DNA of 64,000 bases from Shinella yambaruensis (GCF_022899355.1 NZ_JALJCK010000005.1:124001-188000); one strand, 5' to 3'. Shown: positions 44,526 to 55,641, numbered from the stretch's first letter. Notes: generated from the sequence alone by a model not told the origin. Program-made: numbers and translations.

Positions 44526-44846
44526 CTAGGAAATGGCTGATAGCTGACAACAGGTCAGATGATTCTTAATCAGGATGAATGCGGCGAGGATTGCAAGGGA
44601 GCAAACCAGCACCAGGACGGAAAAGCCCAGCTGTCTACGTTTCGCGGCGTATTCCGGACCGTCGAACATCCGCGCAGCCCCTTCGGAATCAGACGAACTG
44701 CCTGCCGGATTTCCAAGTCCCGATCCGAAGCTCATTATCGATCGCAGCATGAAGAAAAAGCTCGCGATCCCGCAGATGATGGCAAGCAGCAGAATCCCGC
44801 TCAGCGCATATTGGAGAAGCAGCGTGGTCGCTGCATCCCCCGTCAC
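44526..44846 (-). CDS. Small two-helix membrane protein (106 aa)
   Basis: 106-residue inner-membrane protein. Hydrophobic helices lie at about residues 8-35 (LLLQYALSGILLLAIICGIASFFFML, named here as two halves) and 74-94 (GFSVLVLVCSLAILAAFIL), joined by a Ser/Gly-rich loop with SSSDSEGAARMFDGPEYAAKR, and a cysteine pair near the C terminus. I do not recognise a named family. The ATG at 44846 is three bases from the ispH stop and the stop is ten bases before thrB, so it is in the ispH-thrB-rnhA operon. Function unknown. Confidence 0.75.
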   Translation of the reverse strand: MTGDAATTLLLQYALSGILLLAIICGIASFFFMLRSIMSFGSGLGNPAGSSSDSEGAARMFDGPEYAAKRRQLGFSVLVLVCSLAILAAFILIKNHLTCCQLSAIS

Positions 44847-44849
44847 CGG

Positions 44850-45851
44850 CTACTCCCCATTGACAAAGGCCATGTCGGCGGGGGTGAGTTCGATGGCGCG
44901 AAGCTCGCGGTTGACGAGGAAGTGCTCGTTCTCCTCGACGGTATCGGCAAGCTCCACGACAGCATTGTAGCGCGCGCGAAAAGCCTCGATGATCTCGTTG
45001 ACGATGACCTCCGGCGCCGATGCGCCGGCCGAGAGGCCGACGGTGCGAATGTCGCCGATGGTCTCCCAGTCGATCTCGGCGGCGCGCTGGACGAGCACGG
45101 ATTTCGTCGCCCCGGCCCTCAGCGCCACTTCGACGAGGCGCTTGGAATTGGACGAGTTCGGCGCGCCGACGATGAGGAAGAGGTCGCAGCCGGGCGCGGC
45201 CTGCTTGACCGCCTCCTGCCGGTTGGTGGTGGCGTAGCAGATCGAATCGGCGGCCGGGGCCGTGAGGTTCGGGAAACGCTCGTGCAGGCGCTTGATGACG
45301 CCGGCCGTATCGTCCACCGACAGTGTCGTCTGAGTGACGAAGCCAAGATTGTCCGGATCCGGCGGCACGTATCTGTCGGCGTCCTCGACGGTCTCGACCA
45401 GCGAGACGGAGCCCTCCGGCAGCTGGCCCATCGTGCCGATCACCTCGGGGTGCCCGGCATGGCCGATCAGCACGACATGGCGGCCGAGGCGCTGGTGGCG
45501 CATCGCCTGCTTGTGCACCTTGGAAACCAGCGGGCAGGTCGCGTCGAGATAGAAGAGGTTACGCGCCTCGGCATCCGCCGGCACCGATTTCGGCACGCCG
45601 TGCGCGGAAAAGACGACGGGCTGCTGGCGGTGCTCTTCCGGGATCTCGTCGAGCTCCTCGACGAAGATCGCCCCCTTGGCCTCCAGGCCCTCCACGACAT
45701 AGCGGTTGTGCACGATCTCGTGGCGCACATAGACCGGCGCGCCATAGGCCTTCAGCGCCAGGACGACGATCTGGATGGCGCGGTCGACGCCGGCGCAGAA
45801 GCCGCGCGGGCCACACAGCCTGATGGTCAAGTCCGGTCGGGTATCAATCAT
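44850..45851 (-). CDS. ispH: 4-hydroxy-3-methylbut-2-enyl diphosphate reductase
   Basis: 333-residue iron-sulfur enzyme forming IPP and DMAPP at the last step of the MEP isoprenoid pathway. The three cluster cysteines are in [13 protein letters not shown] (C19), [11 protein letters not shown] and [32 protein letters not shown] and [11 protein letters not shown] carry the substrate-binding histidines and glutamate. Length is standard. It heads the ispH-(membrane protein)-thrB-rnhA operon; SURF1 lies 93 bases upstream on the same strand. Confidence 0.97.
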   Translation of the reverse strand: MIDTRPDLTIRLCGPRGFCAGVDRAIQIVVLALKAYGAPVYVRHEIVHNRYVVEGLEAKGAIFVEELDEIPEEHRQQPVVFSAHGVPKSVPADAEARNLFYLDATCPLVSKVHKQAMRHQRLGRHVVLIGHAGHPEVIGTMGQLPEGSVSLVETVEDADRYVPPDPDNLGFVTQTTLSVDDTAGVIKRLHERFPNLTAPAADSICYATTNRQEAVKQAAPGCDLFLIVGAPNSSNSKRLVEVALRAGATKSVLVQRAAEIDWETIGDIRTVGLSAGASAPEVIVNEIIEAFRARYNAVVELADTVEENEHFLVNRELRAIELTPADMAFVNGE

Positions 45852-45944
45852 GCTTCTCTTGTATCCGGCAATGGTCGGGCCTTGCGCCCCATATAGGCCG
45901 GCAAGCGGCGCCGCGCCAAGAAAAAACAGCTTGGTCGCGCGCTT

Positions 45945-46697
45945 TCAGGCCGCCTTGCGCCGCAGCACGGCGAAGAGGCCGACGCCGACCAGCGCGGCCG
46001 CGAGGCCATACCAGGTGACGGCATATTGCAGGTGGTTGTTCGGCAGGTCGAACTGGGTGACGGCGCCGATCGGCAGGCCCTTGGGGTTCGGCGCATCGCC
46101 CGCATCGACGAAGAAGGGCACGAGCCTGTCGGCCGGAATGCCGGTGCTCGACGCCATCGCGTCGAGGTCCTTCCAATAGAAGATGTTCTTCTGCAGGTCG
46201 TTGTCGGGCACGATGGAGGACGGCTTTTCGGCAAGGCGGGCGCGGGCAAGGCCCACCACGGTCTGCCCGCCGGTGAGTTGGCCCTGCTTGCGCATTTCCG
46301 GCTCCTTCGCCTCGAAGGGCACGAAACCGCGGTTGACGAAGAGGAAGCGGCCGTCGGCGAGCTGGAGCGGCGTATAGACGTGATAGCCGGTCTGGCCGTG
46401 CCAGGTGGCGAAGAAGTGCCGCTCCCTGTTGTTGGCGAAGGTGCCGGAAACCGTGACGGGACGGTATTCGATATCCTCGCCCCGCGTCGCCATCGCCTCG
46501 ATATCGGCGAGCGCCGCCGGCGCGGCGATGCGGCGCGCGGCCATGTCTGCGAGAAGCTGTTCCTTCCAGTAGAGGCGCTGGACCTGCCAGGTGCCGAGCG
46601 ACAGGAGGATGGCGAGGGCGATGACGAAGGCGGTTCCCGTGAGGATCGCCTTGCCCTTGCCCTTGCGCGGCATGGCACCGGCGGGGACCTCAGCCAC
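45945..46697 (-). CDS. SURF1 family cytochrome oxidase assembly protein
   Basis: 250-residue inner-membrane protein of the SURF1/Shy1 family, which helps insert heme a into subunit I of the aa3 oxidase. Membrane helices lie near residues 20-37 (AILTGTAFVIALAILLSLG) and at the C terminus (WYGLAAALVGVGLFAVL). The conserved core has GTWQVQRLYWKEQLL, EYRPVTVSGTF and FLFVNRGFVP. GTG 46697 is the likely start; it overlaps the DUF983 stop by eight bases, indicating coupling. An inner ATG (codon 10) is an alternative. The gene lies just below the cta genes it serves. Confidence 0.92.
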   Translation of the reverse strand: MAEVPAGAMPRKGKGKAILTGTAFVIALAILLSLGTWQVQRLYWKEQLLADMAARRIAAPAALADIEAMATRGEDIEYRPVTVSGTFANNRERHFFATWHGQTGYHVYTPLQLADGRFLFVNRGFVPFEAKEPEMRKQGQLTGGQTVVGLARARLAEKPSSIVPDNDLQKNIFYWKDLDAMASSTGIPADRLVPFFVDAGDAPNPKGLPIGAVTQFDLPNNHLQYAVTWYGLAAALVGVGLFAVLRRKAA

Positions 46698-47073
46698 GGT
46701 CGATCTCGCCCGGCCGCGCATTGTTGCGGTATTGCAGGGCGATCAGCAGGCCCTTGAGGATGCGCGTCAGCCCGAGGCCGAGGACGATGACGAGCGGGAT
46801 CCACAAGAGGAAATGCACCCAGAGCGGCGGGTTGACGTTCACCTCCATCCACAGCGCCGCGCCGACGACGATGAAGCCGACGATAAGCAGCACGAAGACG
46901 ACCGGGCCATCGCCCGAATCGGCGAAGGAATAGTCGAGCCCGCAGTTCGCGCAGGCCGGCTTCACCTTGAGCAGGCCGTCGAACAGCTTGCCCTGGCCGC
47001 AGCGCGGGCAGCAGCCGCGCACGCCGGCGCTGAAGGGGTCGACGGGGGGATAGAGTGCCTTGTCCTCGTCCAT
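46690..47073 (-). CDS. DUF983 family membrane protein
   Basis: 127-residue protein with an N-terminal zinc ribbon (GCCPRCGQGKLF and PACANCGLDYS) and two membrane helices (about residues 58-76, VVFVLLIVGFIVVGAALW, and 85-107, VHFLLWIPLVIVLGLGLTRIL). These features define DUF983, whose genes lie beside cytochrome oxidase genes in many alphaproteobacteria; a role in oxidase assembly is assumed but not proved. Its end overlaps the SURF1 start. ATG 47073 is the natural start. A type A repeat and the ctaE terminator separate it from ctaE, so it may have its own promoter. Confidence 0.9.
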   Translation of the reverse strand: MDEDKALYPPVDPFSAGVRGCCPRCGQGKLFDGLLKVKPACANCGLDYSFADSGDGPVVFVLLIVGFIVVGAALWMEVNVNPPLWVHFLLWIPLVIVLGLGLTRILKGLLIALQYRNNARPGEIDRG

Positions 47074-47135
47074 GGTCTTGTCCGTGTGTTCACGCCCGGG
47101 CGGGCGACCGCGGGCTCATGCTTCGGGCGGCAAGG

Positions 47136-47248
47136 CCCTCACCTGCCTGCCGGCATCCTCTCCCCGCAAGCGGGGCGAGGAGCGATGGATGCGCCTTCTG
47201 CCCCTTCGCCCCGCTTGCGGGGAGAAAGTCCAGGCAGGGGATGAGGGG
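47136..47248. repeat. Palindromic repeat, type A copy 2
   Basis: Arms CCCTCACCTGCCTGCC... and ...GGCAGGGGATGAGGG enclose CCCCGCAAGCGGGG and TTCGCCCCGCTTGCGGGGAGAA hairpins. With the ctaE terminator (47322-47357) it fills the 305-bp gap between DUF983 and ctaE; nothing else is recognised there. Confidence 0.9.
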
Positions 47249-47321
47249 CCAAGCCGGCGCATACATCCCTATACCGCCCTGCCCTTGCCCCGTCCAATCG
47301 AAAGGCCGCGACAAACGGCCC

Positions 47322-47357
47322 CGAAACGGAAAACGGCCGCATCGCTGCGGCCGTTTC
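47322..47357 (-). terminator. Rho-independent terminator of ctaE
   Basis: On the minus strand AACGGCCGCA, loop GCGA, TGCGGCCGTT form a 10-bp perfect stem (47355-47332), followed by TTCCGTTT. It is about 22 bases after the ctaE stop and marks the end of the cta transcript. Confidence 0.85.
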
Positions 47358-47378
47358 GACAAATCGAGCGAGGCTCGC

Positions 47379-48257
47379 CTACATATGCGCGATCGGCGCG
47401 CCCCAGCCACCCCAGATGTAGATGGAGAAGAACAGGAAGAGCCAGACGACGTCGACGAAGTGCCAGTACCAGGCGGCCGCCTCGAAGCCGAAGTGCTGCT
47501 TCGGGGTGAAATCGCCGCGCATGGCGCGGATGAGGCAGACGATCAGGAAGATCGTGCCGACCAGGACGTGGAAGCCGTGGAAGCCGGTCGCCATGAAGAA
47601 GGTCGCGCCGTAGATGGATTCCTTGAAGGCGAACGGCGCGTGGGCGTATTCGTAACCCTGGACGAAGGAGAACAGCACGCCGAGCGCCACCGTCAGCGCG
47701 AGGCCGTTGACGAGGCCCTTGCGGTCGTTGTGCAGCAGCGCGTGGTGCGCCCAGGTCACGCAGGTGCCCGAAAGCAGCAGGATGACCGTGTTGTAGAGCG
47801 GCAGGTGCCAGGGATCGAGCACCTCGATGCCCTTCGGCGGCCAGACGCCGCCGGTATGCTCGACGCGGGCGGCCTGGATGGCCTCGCCCGGGAAGAGGCT
47901 GGCGTCGAAGAAGGCCCAGAACCAGGCGACGAAGAACATCACCTCGGAGGCGATGAACATGATCATGCCGTAGCGCAGGTGCAGCGAGACGACGCGCGTG
48001 TGGTGGCCCTCATGGGCTTCCTTCACCGTATCCGCCCACCAGGCATACATGGTGTAGAGCGTGATCAGGAGGCCGATGTAGAAGATCCACGGATTGGCGA
48101 AGTTGATGCCGAACAGGCTGAAGGCACCGCCCGAAAGGTAGCGCATGTAGCCGATACCGCCAAACGCCAGGATGAAGGCGCCGATGGAGGCAAGCAACGG
48201 CCACGGGCTGGGGTCGATGATGTGGTAGTCGTGTTTCTTCTGATGCGCATCGGCCAT
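47379..48257 (-). CDS. ctaE: Cytochrome c oxidase subunit III
   Basis: 292-residue polytopic membrane protein of the aa3-type oxidase. It begins MADAHQKKHDYHIIDPSPWP and has seven hydrophobic segments. FIASEVMFFVAWFWAFF, WAHHALLH and GFHGFHVLVGTIFL are subunit III marks, and the C terminus WHFVDVVWLFLFFSIYIWG is diagnostic. Subunit III stabilises the proton-entry path of subunit I. ATG 48257 has GGGGAT upstream. It is the last gene of the cta cluster before a strong terminator; ctaG is 58 bases upstream. Confidence 0.97.
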   Translation of the reverse strand: MADAHQKKHDYHIIDPSPWPLLASIGAFILAFGGIGYMRYLSGGAFSLFGINFANPWIFYIGLLITLYTMYAWWADTVKEAHEGHHTRVVSLHLRYGMIMFIASEVMFFVAWFWAFFDASLFPGEAIQAARVEHTGGVWPPKGIEVLDPWHLPLYNTVILLLSGTCVTWAHHALLHNDRKGLVNGLALTVALGVLFSFVQGYEYAHAPFAFKESIYGATFFMATGFHGFHVLVGTIFLIVCLIRAMRGDFTPKQHFGFEAAAWYWHFVDVVWLFLFFSIYIWGGWGAPIAHM

Positions 48258-48315
48258 CTGACTTATCCCCAATGTATCGCGTTCCGTTCCCGGCATAGCC
48301 GGAAACGCATGGTAT

Positions 48316-48936
48316 TCAAAGCTTGTTCGCGTCGTCCACCTTCGCCTCCGCAGCCGAAGCCACCGGCTTCGACGCCTCATGCGGATAGAAGGTATAGGAC
48401 AGCGTGAGCGTGTGGATGCCCTTCGTCTCGACCGGCTCGACGATCGCCGGGTCGACGAAGAAGACGACGGGCATTTCGAGTTCCTCGCCCGGCTTCAGCG
48501 TCGTCTCGGTGAAGCAGAAGCACTGGACCTTGTTGAAATAGGCGCCGGCGGCCTGGGGCGTGACGTTGAACGTCGCCTGGCCGGTCGTCGGCGTCGAGGC
48601 GTTGTTACGTGCCTTGTACAGGACCTGCACGGTCTCGCCGATCTTCAGCTCGACCTCGCGCTGCACCGGCTCGAAGCTCCAGGCGAGGCCCGGGCCGACA
48701 TTGGCGTCGAAGCGCACCTTGATCGTCCTGTCGAGGATGACGTCGGAGGCCTGCTCGACGCGCTGCGTCGTGCCGCCATAGCCCGTCACCTTGCAGAACA
48801 TCTCGTAGAGCGGCACGGCCGCATAGGCCATGCCGACCATGCCGATGACGAAGGAACAGCAGATGGCGACGATCGTGCCGTTGCCCAATCCGCTTTTCTC
48901 AGGCCCGCTTTTCTCGGTCTTCTGCAGCTCGCTCAT
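48316..48936 (-). CDS. ctaG: Cytochrome oxidase copper assembly protein CtaG/Cox11
   Basis: 206-residue copper chaperone delivering CuB to subunit I. One N-terminal membrane helix (about residues 20-42, [23 protein letters not shown]) is followed by the Cox11 domain in the periplasm, with [14 protein letters not shown] and the copper-binding [18 protein letters not shown] (C-F-C). MPVVFFVDP and TLSYTFYP are further family marks. ATG 48936 is two bases after the coxF-like stop; the longer frame that continues upstream merely runs through coxF. Confidence 0.96.
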   Translation of the reverse strand: MSELQKTEKSGPEKSGLGNGTIVAICCSFVIGMVGMAYAAVPLYEMFCKVTGYGGTTQRVEQASDVILDRTIKVRFDANVGPGLAWSFEPVQREVELKIGETVQVLYKARNNASTPTTGQATFNVTPQAAGAYFNKVQCFCFTETTLKPGEELEMPVVFFVDPAIVEPVETKGIHTLTLSYTFYPHEASKPVASAAEAKVDDANKL

Positions 48937-48938
48937 CG

Positions 48939-49079
48939 TCAGCCCGCCATTCCGCCGGAGAACTTGACGAGGGTTATGACGTAGAACAGCACGACGAGCC
49001 CCAGGAGCACCGCACCGAGCGCGATGTTCCGGCCGCGGCGCGACTTCTTCTGGCTTTCCGTGAGATTGACCGTTTCCAT
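48939..49079 (-). CDS. coxF: CoxF-like small membrane protein (46 aa)
   Basis: 46-residue protein: [18 protein letters not shown], then one membrane helix ([21 protein letters not shown]) and a short tail FSGGMAG. Genes of this size and layout occur between ctaB and ctaG in alphaproteobacteria and are called coxF; a role in oxidase assembly is assumed. The ATG overlaps the ctaB stop (TAATG), and ctaG starts two bases after its stop, so the three are tightly coupled. Short length makes it easy to miss. Confidence 0.85.
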   Translation of the reverse strand: METVNLTESQKKSRRGRNIALGAVLLGLVVLFYVITLVKFSGGMAG

Positions 49080-50023
49080 TACAGCACCCATCCAAGCGAC
49101 GCGACCAGGTGGTCGACCATCAGGCCGGAGAAGACCGCGAACAGATAGACGATGGAGAAGGCGAAGAGCTTTTTGGCCGGCACCATCGCGCGGTCGCCTT
49201 CCGGCATGCGCAACACGCCGACAGAATACCACACGAAGCCGAGACCGAGGGCTGCGGCAAAGAGACCATAGCCGAAGCTGGCGAAACCGAGCACGGTCGG
49301 CACGACGGCGATGACGGCGGTCAGGACGGCGTAGACAAGGATCTGTACCTTCGTCGTCCACTCGCCGGCGACATTCGGCAGCATCGGCACGCCGACGGCG
49401 TCGTAGTCGCGCATCTTGAAGAGGGCGAGCGCCCAGAAATGCGCCGGGGTCCACAGGAAGGTGATGAGGAAGAGAACGACGCTCTCGACGGAGACGCCAC
49501 CGGTAACGCAAGCCCAGCCGATCATCGGCGGGAAGGCGCCGGCCGCGCCGCCGATGACGATGTTCTGCGGCGTCGAGCGCTTCAGCCACATCGTGTAGAT
49601 GACGGCGTAGAAGAAGATGGTGAAGGCGAGCAGGCCCGCCGAGAGCCAGTTGACCGCAAGGCCGAGGATCGCGACCGAGAAGGCGGAGAGCGTCAGGCCG
49701 AAGGCGAGCGCTTCTTCCGGGCGGATGCGGCCGGAGGGGATGGGACGCTTGGCGGTGCGGGTCATGACCGCATCGATGTCCGCGTCGTACCACATGTTGA
49801 GGGCACCGGAGGCTCCGGCGCCCACGGCGATACAGAGGATCGCGATGGCGCCGATGAGGGGATTGATCTCGCCCGGCGCGACGATGAGGCCGGCAAAGGC
49901 CGTGAAGACGACAAGCGACATGACGCGCGGCTTCAGGAGCTCGAAGAAATCACGCGGCGACGCTTCGGAGAGGTAGACCTCGCCGCCGCCCGGAACCGTT
50001 TCGTGATGCTCGATGACCGCCAT
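49079..50023 (-). CDS. ctaB: Protoheme IX farnesyltransferase (heme O synthase)
   Basis: 314-residue polytopic UbiA-family prenyltransferase converting heme B to heme O on the way to heme [18 protein letters not shown] opens the first helix. The metal/diphosphate motif is [15 protein letters not shown] (N-x-x-x-D-x-x-x-D), with KRPIPSG after it, and the second acidic motif is in [16 protein letters not shown]. About nine hydrophobic segments are visible. The stop overlaps the coxF-like start. A 32-bp perfect inverted repeat lies in the 274-bp interval between ctaB and ctaD, which may weaken read-through. Confidence 0.97.
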   Translation of the reverse strand: MAVIEHHETVPGGGEVYLSEASPRDFFELLKPRVMSLVVFTAFAGLIVAPGEINPLIGAIAILCIAVGAGASGALNMWYDADIDAVMTRTAKRPIPSGRIRPEEALAFGLTLSAFSVAILGLAVNWLSAGLLAFTIFFYAVIYTMWLKRSTPQNIVIGGAAGAFPPMIGWACVTGGVSVESVVLFLITFLWTPAHFWALALFKMRDYDAVGVPMLPNVAGEWTTKVQILVYAVLTAVIAVVPTVLGFASFGYGLFAAALGLGFVWYSVGVLRMPEGDRAMVPAKKLFAFSIVYLFAVFSGLMVDHLVASLGWVL

Positions 50024-50083
50024 GTTCTTTACCGTATCGTTCCGTTGTCAGAGAGAGCAAACCTCATGCCTCCTCCCTCTCTT

Positions 50084-50175
50084 CCGTCATCCTCGGGCTT
50101 GACCCGAGGATCCACGCCACCCCCCTCCGGCGTGCCGTAGGGAGTGGATCCTCGGGTCAAGCCCGAGGATGACGG
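50084..50175. repeat. 32-bp perfect inverted repeat between ctaD and ctaB
   Basis: 50084-50115 and 50144-50175 are exact inverted copies (beginning CCGTCATCCTCGGGCTTGAC) with a 28-base loop. Each arm is itself partly palindromic (CTCGGG...CCCGAG). This sequence is frequent in alphaproteobacterial intergenic DNA. There is no T-tract on the minus strand. Confidence 0.92.
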
Positions 50176-50222
50176 AGGGTGGGGCGTGGGCCGCTGCCCA
50201 ACGAACCGTCGTCTCCGCCAAC

Positions 50223-50252
50223 ATTCACGCGTTCTGCATTCACGTGTTCTGC
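50223..50252. repeat. 15-bp tandem direct repeat
   Basis: ATTCACGCGTTCTGC is followed directly by ATTCACGTGTTCTGC (14 of 15 identical), between the 32-bp inverted repeat and the hairpin after ctaD. Confidence 0.8.
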
Positions 50253-50272
50253 AAGTCAGGGAGCCGCCGTTT

Positions 50273-50290
50273 CCGGCGGCCCCAATCTCA
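50273..50290 (-). terminator. Hairpin downstream of ctaD
   Basis: GCCGCC, loop GGAAAC, GGCGGC on the minus strand, eight bases after the ctaD stop, followed by TCCCTGACTT rather than a T-run. It may protect the ctaD 3' end or weaken transcription into ctaB. Confidence 0.4.
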
Positions 50291-50297
50291 AAAGATC

Positions 50298-52869
<2,572 letters not shown>

Positions 52870-53276
52870 AACGTATCTCCCCAAGGCGTTTGATCGGGAT
52901 CAAACAGACGCGCAGAATCCCTGCTATACTGAGTGCTTAAAACCACAGTTTCATGCTCGCCGCAACAGCCATGGGGGACACCCCGTGCGGCATTTTTGCG
53001 CAAAAGCAAAAGCATGGCCCCGCTCCCCACAGTTTCTTCACAATCCTCTATAGCATGAAAGGTTTGGCTGCGCCGATCCCGCCGCACGCCCCCTCGCCCG
53101 GCCTCGTCCGCCTGCCTGCGGCGCCTCGCCCGCCCCGCGCAAGGCCCCTATTATAATGAGTGGGCGGGCCGTCCAATTTCCGCCTTCAATCAATTGGAAA
53201 TGAGCGCCCGGGGCTTTTCATTTCGCCGCCGCCCCTTCAAAGATAGGCCCGACTGATTCGAGATTCCGAGGTTTTC
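52870..53276. other. 407-bp divergent control region, ctaC / ialB-like
   Basis: No gene was found. It contains the ctaC promoter and FNR-type box, the palindrome TTTTGCGCAAAA (52994-53005), CTATAGCAT at 53049, and the palindromic TATTATAATG with TATAAT at 53152-53157, which could be a -10 for the IalB-like gene on the plus strand. The middle (53070-53145) is very C-rich and unremarkable. Confidence 0.55.
52890..52903 (-). promoter_or_regulatory. Perfect FNR/FixK-type box upstream of ctaC
   Basis: TTGATCGGGATCAA matches TTGAT-N4-ATCAA exactly. It is 21-34 bases upstream of the ctaC start codon and downstream of the candidate -10 (TATAGC on the minus strand, 52928-52923). A box placed after the start point would fit repression by an oxygen-responsive FNR/FixK-family regulator. 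Confidence 0.65.
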
Positions 53277-53807
53277 ATGGGTTTTGCTCCCCTTTCCCGG
53301 CTGTCCCGCACGGCACTTGGCCTTGCCGCGCTCGGATTCGGCGCTCTCGCGCTTCCCTCCCTTTCGGCAGCCCAGCAGCCCGGCACGGTGAAATCGAACC
53401 ATGGCGCCTGGTCGATCGTCTGCGACCAGCCGGCCGGCGCCTCCGGCGAACAGTGCGCGCTGATGCAGAACGTGCTGGCCGAGGACCGGCCCGAGCTCGG
53501 CCTCTCCGTCGTCGTGCTGAAGACCGCCGACCGCAAGGCGAAGATCCTGCGCGTGCTGGCGCCGCTCGGCGTGCTCCTGCCGAACGGCCTCGGCCTCAAT
53601 GTCGACGGCAAGGATATCGGCCGCGCCTATTTCGTGCGCTGCTTCTCGGACGGCTGCTATGCCGAGGTCGTGCTGGAGGACGAGCTGCTGAAGACCTTCC
53701 GCTCCGGCGCGACGGCGACCTTCATCGTCTTCCAGTCGCCCGAGGAAGGCATCGGCATCCCCGTCGACCTCAAGGGTTTCGGCGAAGGCTACGACGCGCT
53801 GCCGTAA
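53277..53807 (+). CDS. Invasion-associated locus B (IalB)-like protein
   Basis: 176-residue exported protein. The signal peptide runs through SRLSRTALGLAALGFGALAL with cleavage near LSAAQQ. The mature part has NHGAWSIVCDQPAGASGEQCALMQ and YFVRCFSDGCYAEVVLEDELL, two cysteine pairs typical of the IalB family (named for Bartonella IalB). GYDALP ends the protein. Rhizobial homologues have no proven function. The start ATG follows GAGGTTTTC. A GC-rich hairpin (53818-53838) follows the stop. Confidence 0.88.
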   Translation: MGFAPLSRLSRTALGLAALGFGALALPSLSAAQQPGTVKSNHGAWSIVCDQPAGASGEQCALMQNVLAEDRPELGLSVVVLKTADRKAKILRVLAPLGVLLPNGLGLNVDGKDIGRAYFVRCFSDGCYAEVVLEDELLKTFRSGATATFIVFQSPEEGIGIPVDLKGFGEGYDALP

Positions 53808-53817
53808 GCCCGCTTCC

Positions 53818-53838
53818 GGGCGGGCTTGCCGCCCGCCC
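53818..53838 (+). terminator. GC-rich hairpin after the IalB-like gene
   Basis: GGGCGGGC, loop TTGCC, GCCCGCCC: an 8-bp perfect stem starting ten bases after the stop codon, without a T-tract. Possible weak terminator or 3'-end stabiliser. Confidence 0.35.
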
Positions 53839-53885
53839 ACCGGGGACTTACATGAGCCCCAAGTCCATTGCTTGCGGAGCCTCCC

Positions 53886-55301
53886 ATGAACACCGACCTC
53901 CTCTCCCTCTTCGACGCCGACGAGGCGTCCGTGCAGGCGGTGCTGAAGGAGGCGCTCGATAGTGCCGACGATGGCGAGCTCTTCCTCGAGCATGCCCAGG
54001 CCGAATCCCTCTCCTTCGACAATGGCCGCCTCAAGGGCGGCAGCTTCAACACCGACCAGGGCTTCGGCCTTCGGGCCGTCGCCGGCGAGGCGGTGGGCTA
54101 TGCGCATTCCGGCGAGATGACGCTTGCGGCGCTGAAGCGCGCGGCCGATGCGGCGGGCGCCGTCACGCGCGGCTATTCCGGCGACTATGCCGCCGCGCCG
54201 CAGGGCACCAATCGCCAGCTCTATACGCCCGACAACCCGATCGGCGCGCCGAGCTTCGAGCAGAAGGTCGCCCTCCTCACCGAGATCGACGCCTACCTGC
54301 GCGCCAAGGACCCGAAGGTGCGGCAGGTGACGGCCTCGATCGCCGCGAGCTGGCAGGTCGTCAACATCCTGCGCGCCGACGGGCACCGCGTCACCGACAT
54401 CCGCCCGATGACCCGCGTCAACATCTCCGTCGTCGCCGGGCAAGGCGACCGGCAGGAGACCGGCAGCTACGGCATCGGCGGGCGCACCACCTTCGACGCG
54501 TTCCTCACCGAGGAGAGCTGGCGTTTCGGCGCGGACGAGGCGCTGCGCCAGGCGCTGGTCAACCTCGAGGCCGTCGAGGCGCCGGCGGGCACGATGGACG
54601 TGGTGCTCTCCTCCGGTTGGCCGGGCGTCATGCTGCACGAGGCCGTCGGCCACGGGCTGGAAGGGGATTTCAACCGCAAGAAGACCTCGGCCTTCGCCGG
54701 GCTGATGGGCGAGCAGGTCGCCGCCCGGGGCGTCACCGTCGTCGACGACGGCACGATCGACAACCGCCGCGGCTCGATCACCGTCGACGACGAGGGCACG
54801 CCGTCGGCCTATAACGTGCTGATCGAGGACGGCAAGCTCGTCGGCTACATGCAGGATAGGCAGAATGCCCGCCTGATGGGCATGAAGGCGACCGGCAACG
54901 GCCGCCGGCAGGGTTACGCCCACCGGCCCATGCCGCGCATGACCAACACCTACATGCTTTCCGGCGACAGGACACCGGAGGAGATCATCGCCTCCGTGAA
55001 GAACGGCCTCTATGCCGTCTCCTTCGGCGGCGGGCAGGTGGACATCACCTCCGGAAAATTCGTCTTCGGCTGCACGGAAGCCTATCTCATCGAGAACGGC
55101 AAGGTGACGGCGCCGGTCAAGGGCGCCATGCTGATCGGCAACGGGCCGGACGCCATGCGTCGCGTCTCGATGGTCGGCAACGACACGAAGCTCGATACCG
55201 GCATCGGCAATTGCGGCAAGGCCGGCCAGTGGGTCCCGGTCGGCGTCGGCCAGCCGCATCTGCGCATGGACCAGGTGACGGTGGGCGGCACCAAGGCCTG
55301 A
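53886..55301 (+). CDS. tldD: Metalloprotease TldD
   Basis: 471-residue subunit of the TldD/TldE zinc protease, which processes peptides such as microcins and unfolded substrates. The metal motif HEAVGHGLEGD (H251-E-x-x-x-H256) is in WPGVMLHEAVGH. GSYGIGGRTTFD, DDGTIDNRRGSITVDDEG and the C-terminal FVFGCTEAYLIENGKVTAPVKGAMLIGNGPD, given as separate blocks, are family marks; GNCGKAGQWVPVGVGQP is the conserved end. ATG 53886 has GGAG six bases upstream. No TldE is in the window; in rhizobia it is usually unlinked. Confidence 0.96.
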   Translation: MNTDLLSLFDADEASVQAVLKEALDSADDGELFLEHAQAESLSFDNGRLKGGSFNTDQGFGLRAVAGEAVGYAHSGEMTLAALKRAADAAGAVTRGYSGDYAAAPQGTNRQLYTPDNPIGAPSFEQKVALLTEIDAYLRAKDPKVRQVTASIAASWQVVNILRADGHRVTDIRPMTRVNISVVAGQGDRQETGSYGIGGRTTFDAFLTEESWRFGADEALRQALVNLEAVEAPAGTMDVVLSSGWPGVMLHEAVGHGLEGDFNRKKTSAFAGLMGEQVAARGVTVVDDGTIDNRRGSITVDDEGTPSAYNVLIEDGKLVGYMQDRQNARLMGMKATGNGRRQGYAHRPMPRMTNTYMLSGDRTPEEIIASVKNGLYAVSFGGGQVDITSGKFVFGCTEAYLIENGKVTAPVKGAMLIGNGPDAMRRVSMVGNDTKLDTGIGNCGKAGQWVPVGVGQPHLRMDQVTVGGTKA

Positions 55302-55329
55302 TCCCGCAAGCTCCCCTACCGTTCCGCAA

Positions 55330-55624
55330 CCCCTCATCCGCCTGCCGGCAGCTTCTCCCCGCAAGCGGGAGGGCAATCATATCTGACGAGGCGTCCCCCC
55401 CTCTGGCCTGCCGGCCATCTCCCCCTCAAAGGGGGGAGATTAGATGGAGCAGCGTTTCGCCTCGCTCTAACGTTGCTGATCAAGCAAGGTTTTTGCCTCT
55501 TGCCAATCTCCCCCCTTTGAGGGGGAGATGGCCGGCAGGCCAGAGGGGGGGCGCAACATGCCGCCCTGCTTGATGCGATTGCCTTCCCACAGACGGAAAG
55601 AAGGTCGCGGCAGCGGGATGAGGG
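55330..55624. repeat. Type A palindromic repeat (copy 5) split by a type B element
   Basis: The left half CCCCTCATCCGCCTGCCGGC...CCCCGCAAGCGGG is at 55330-55369 and a right half ending AAGGTCGCGGCAGCGGGATG AGGGG is at about 55595-55624; type B copy 2 lies between them. Together they fill the 340-bp tldD/LysR gap; no gene was seen there. Confidence 0.85.
55395..55551. repeat. MITE-like element, type B copy 2
   Basis: Terminal inverted repeats 55395-55441 and 55505-55551 are a perfect 47 of 47 match. The 63-base spacer, read on the minus strand, has GCAAAAACCTTGCTTGATCA, aligned with the spacers of copies 1 and 3, so this copy is inserted in the opposite orientation. Confidence 0.93.
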
Positions 55625-55641
55625 GCAGCCGGACCTCGGCC

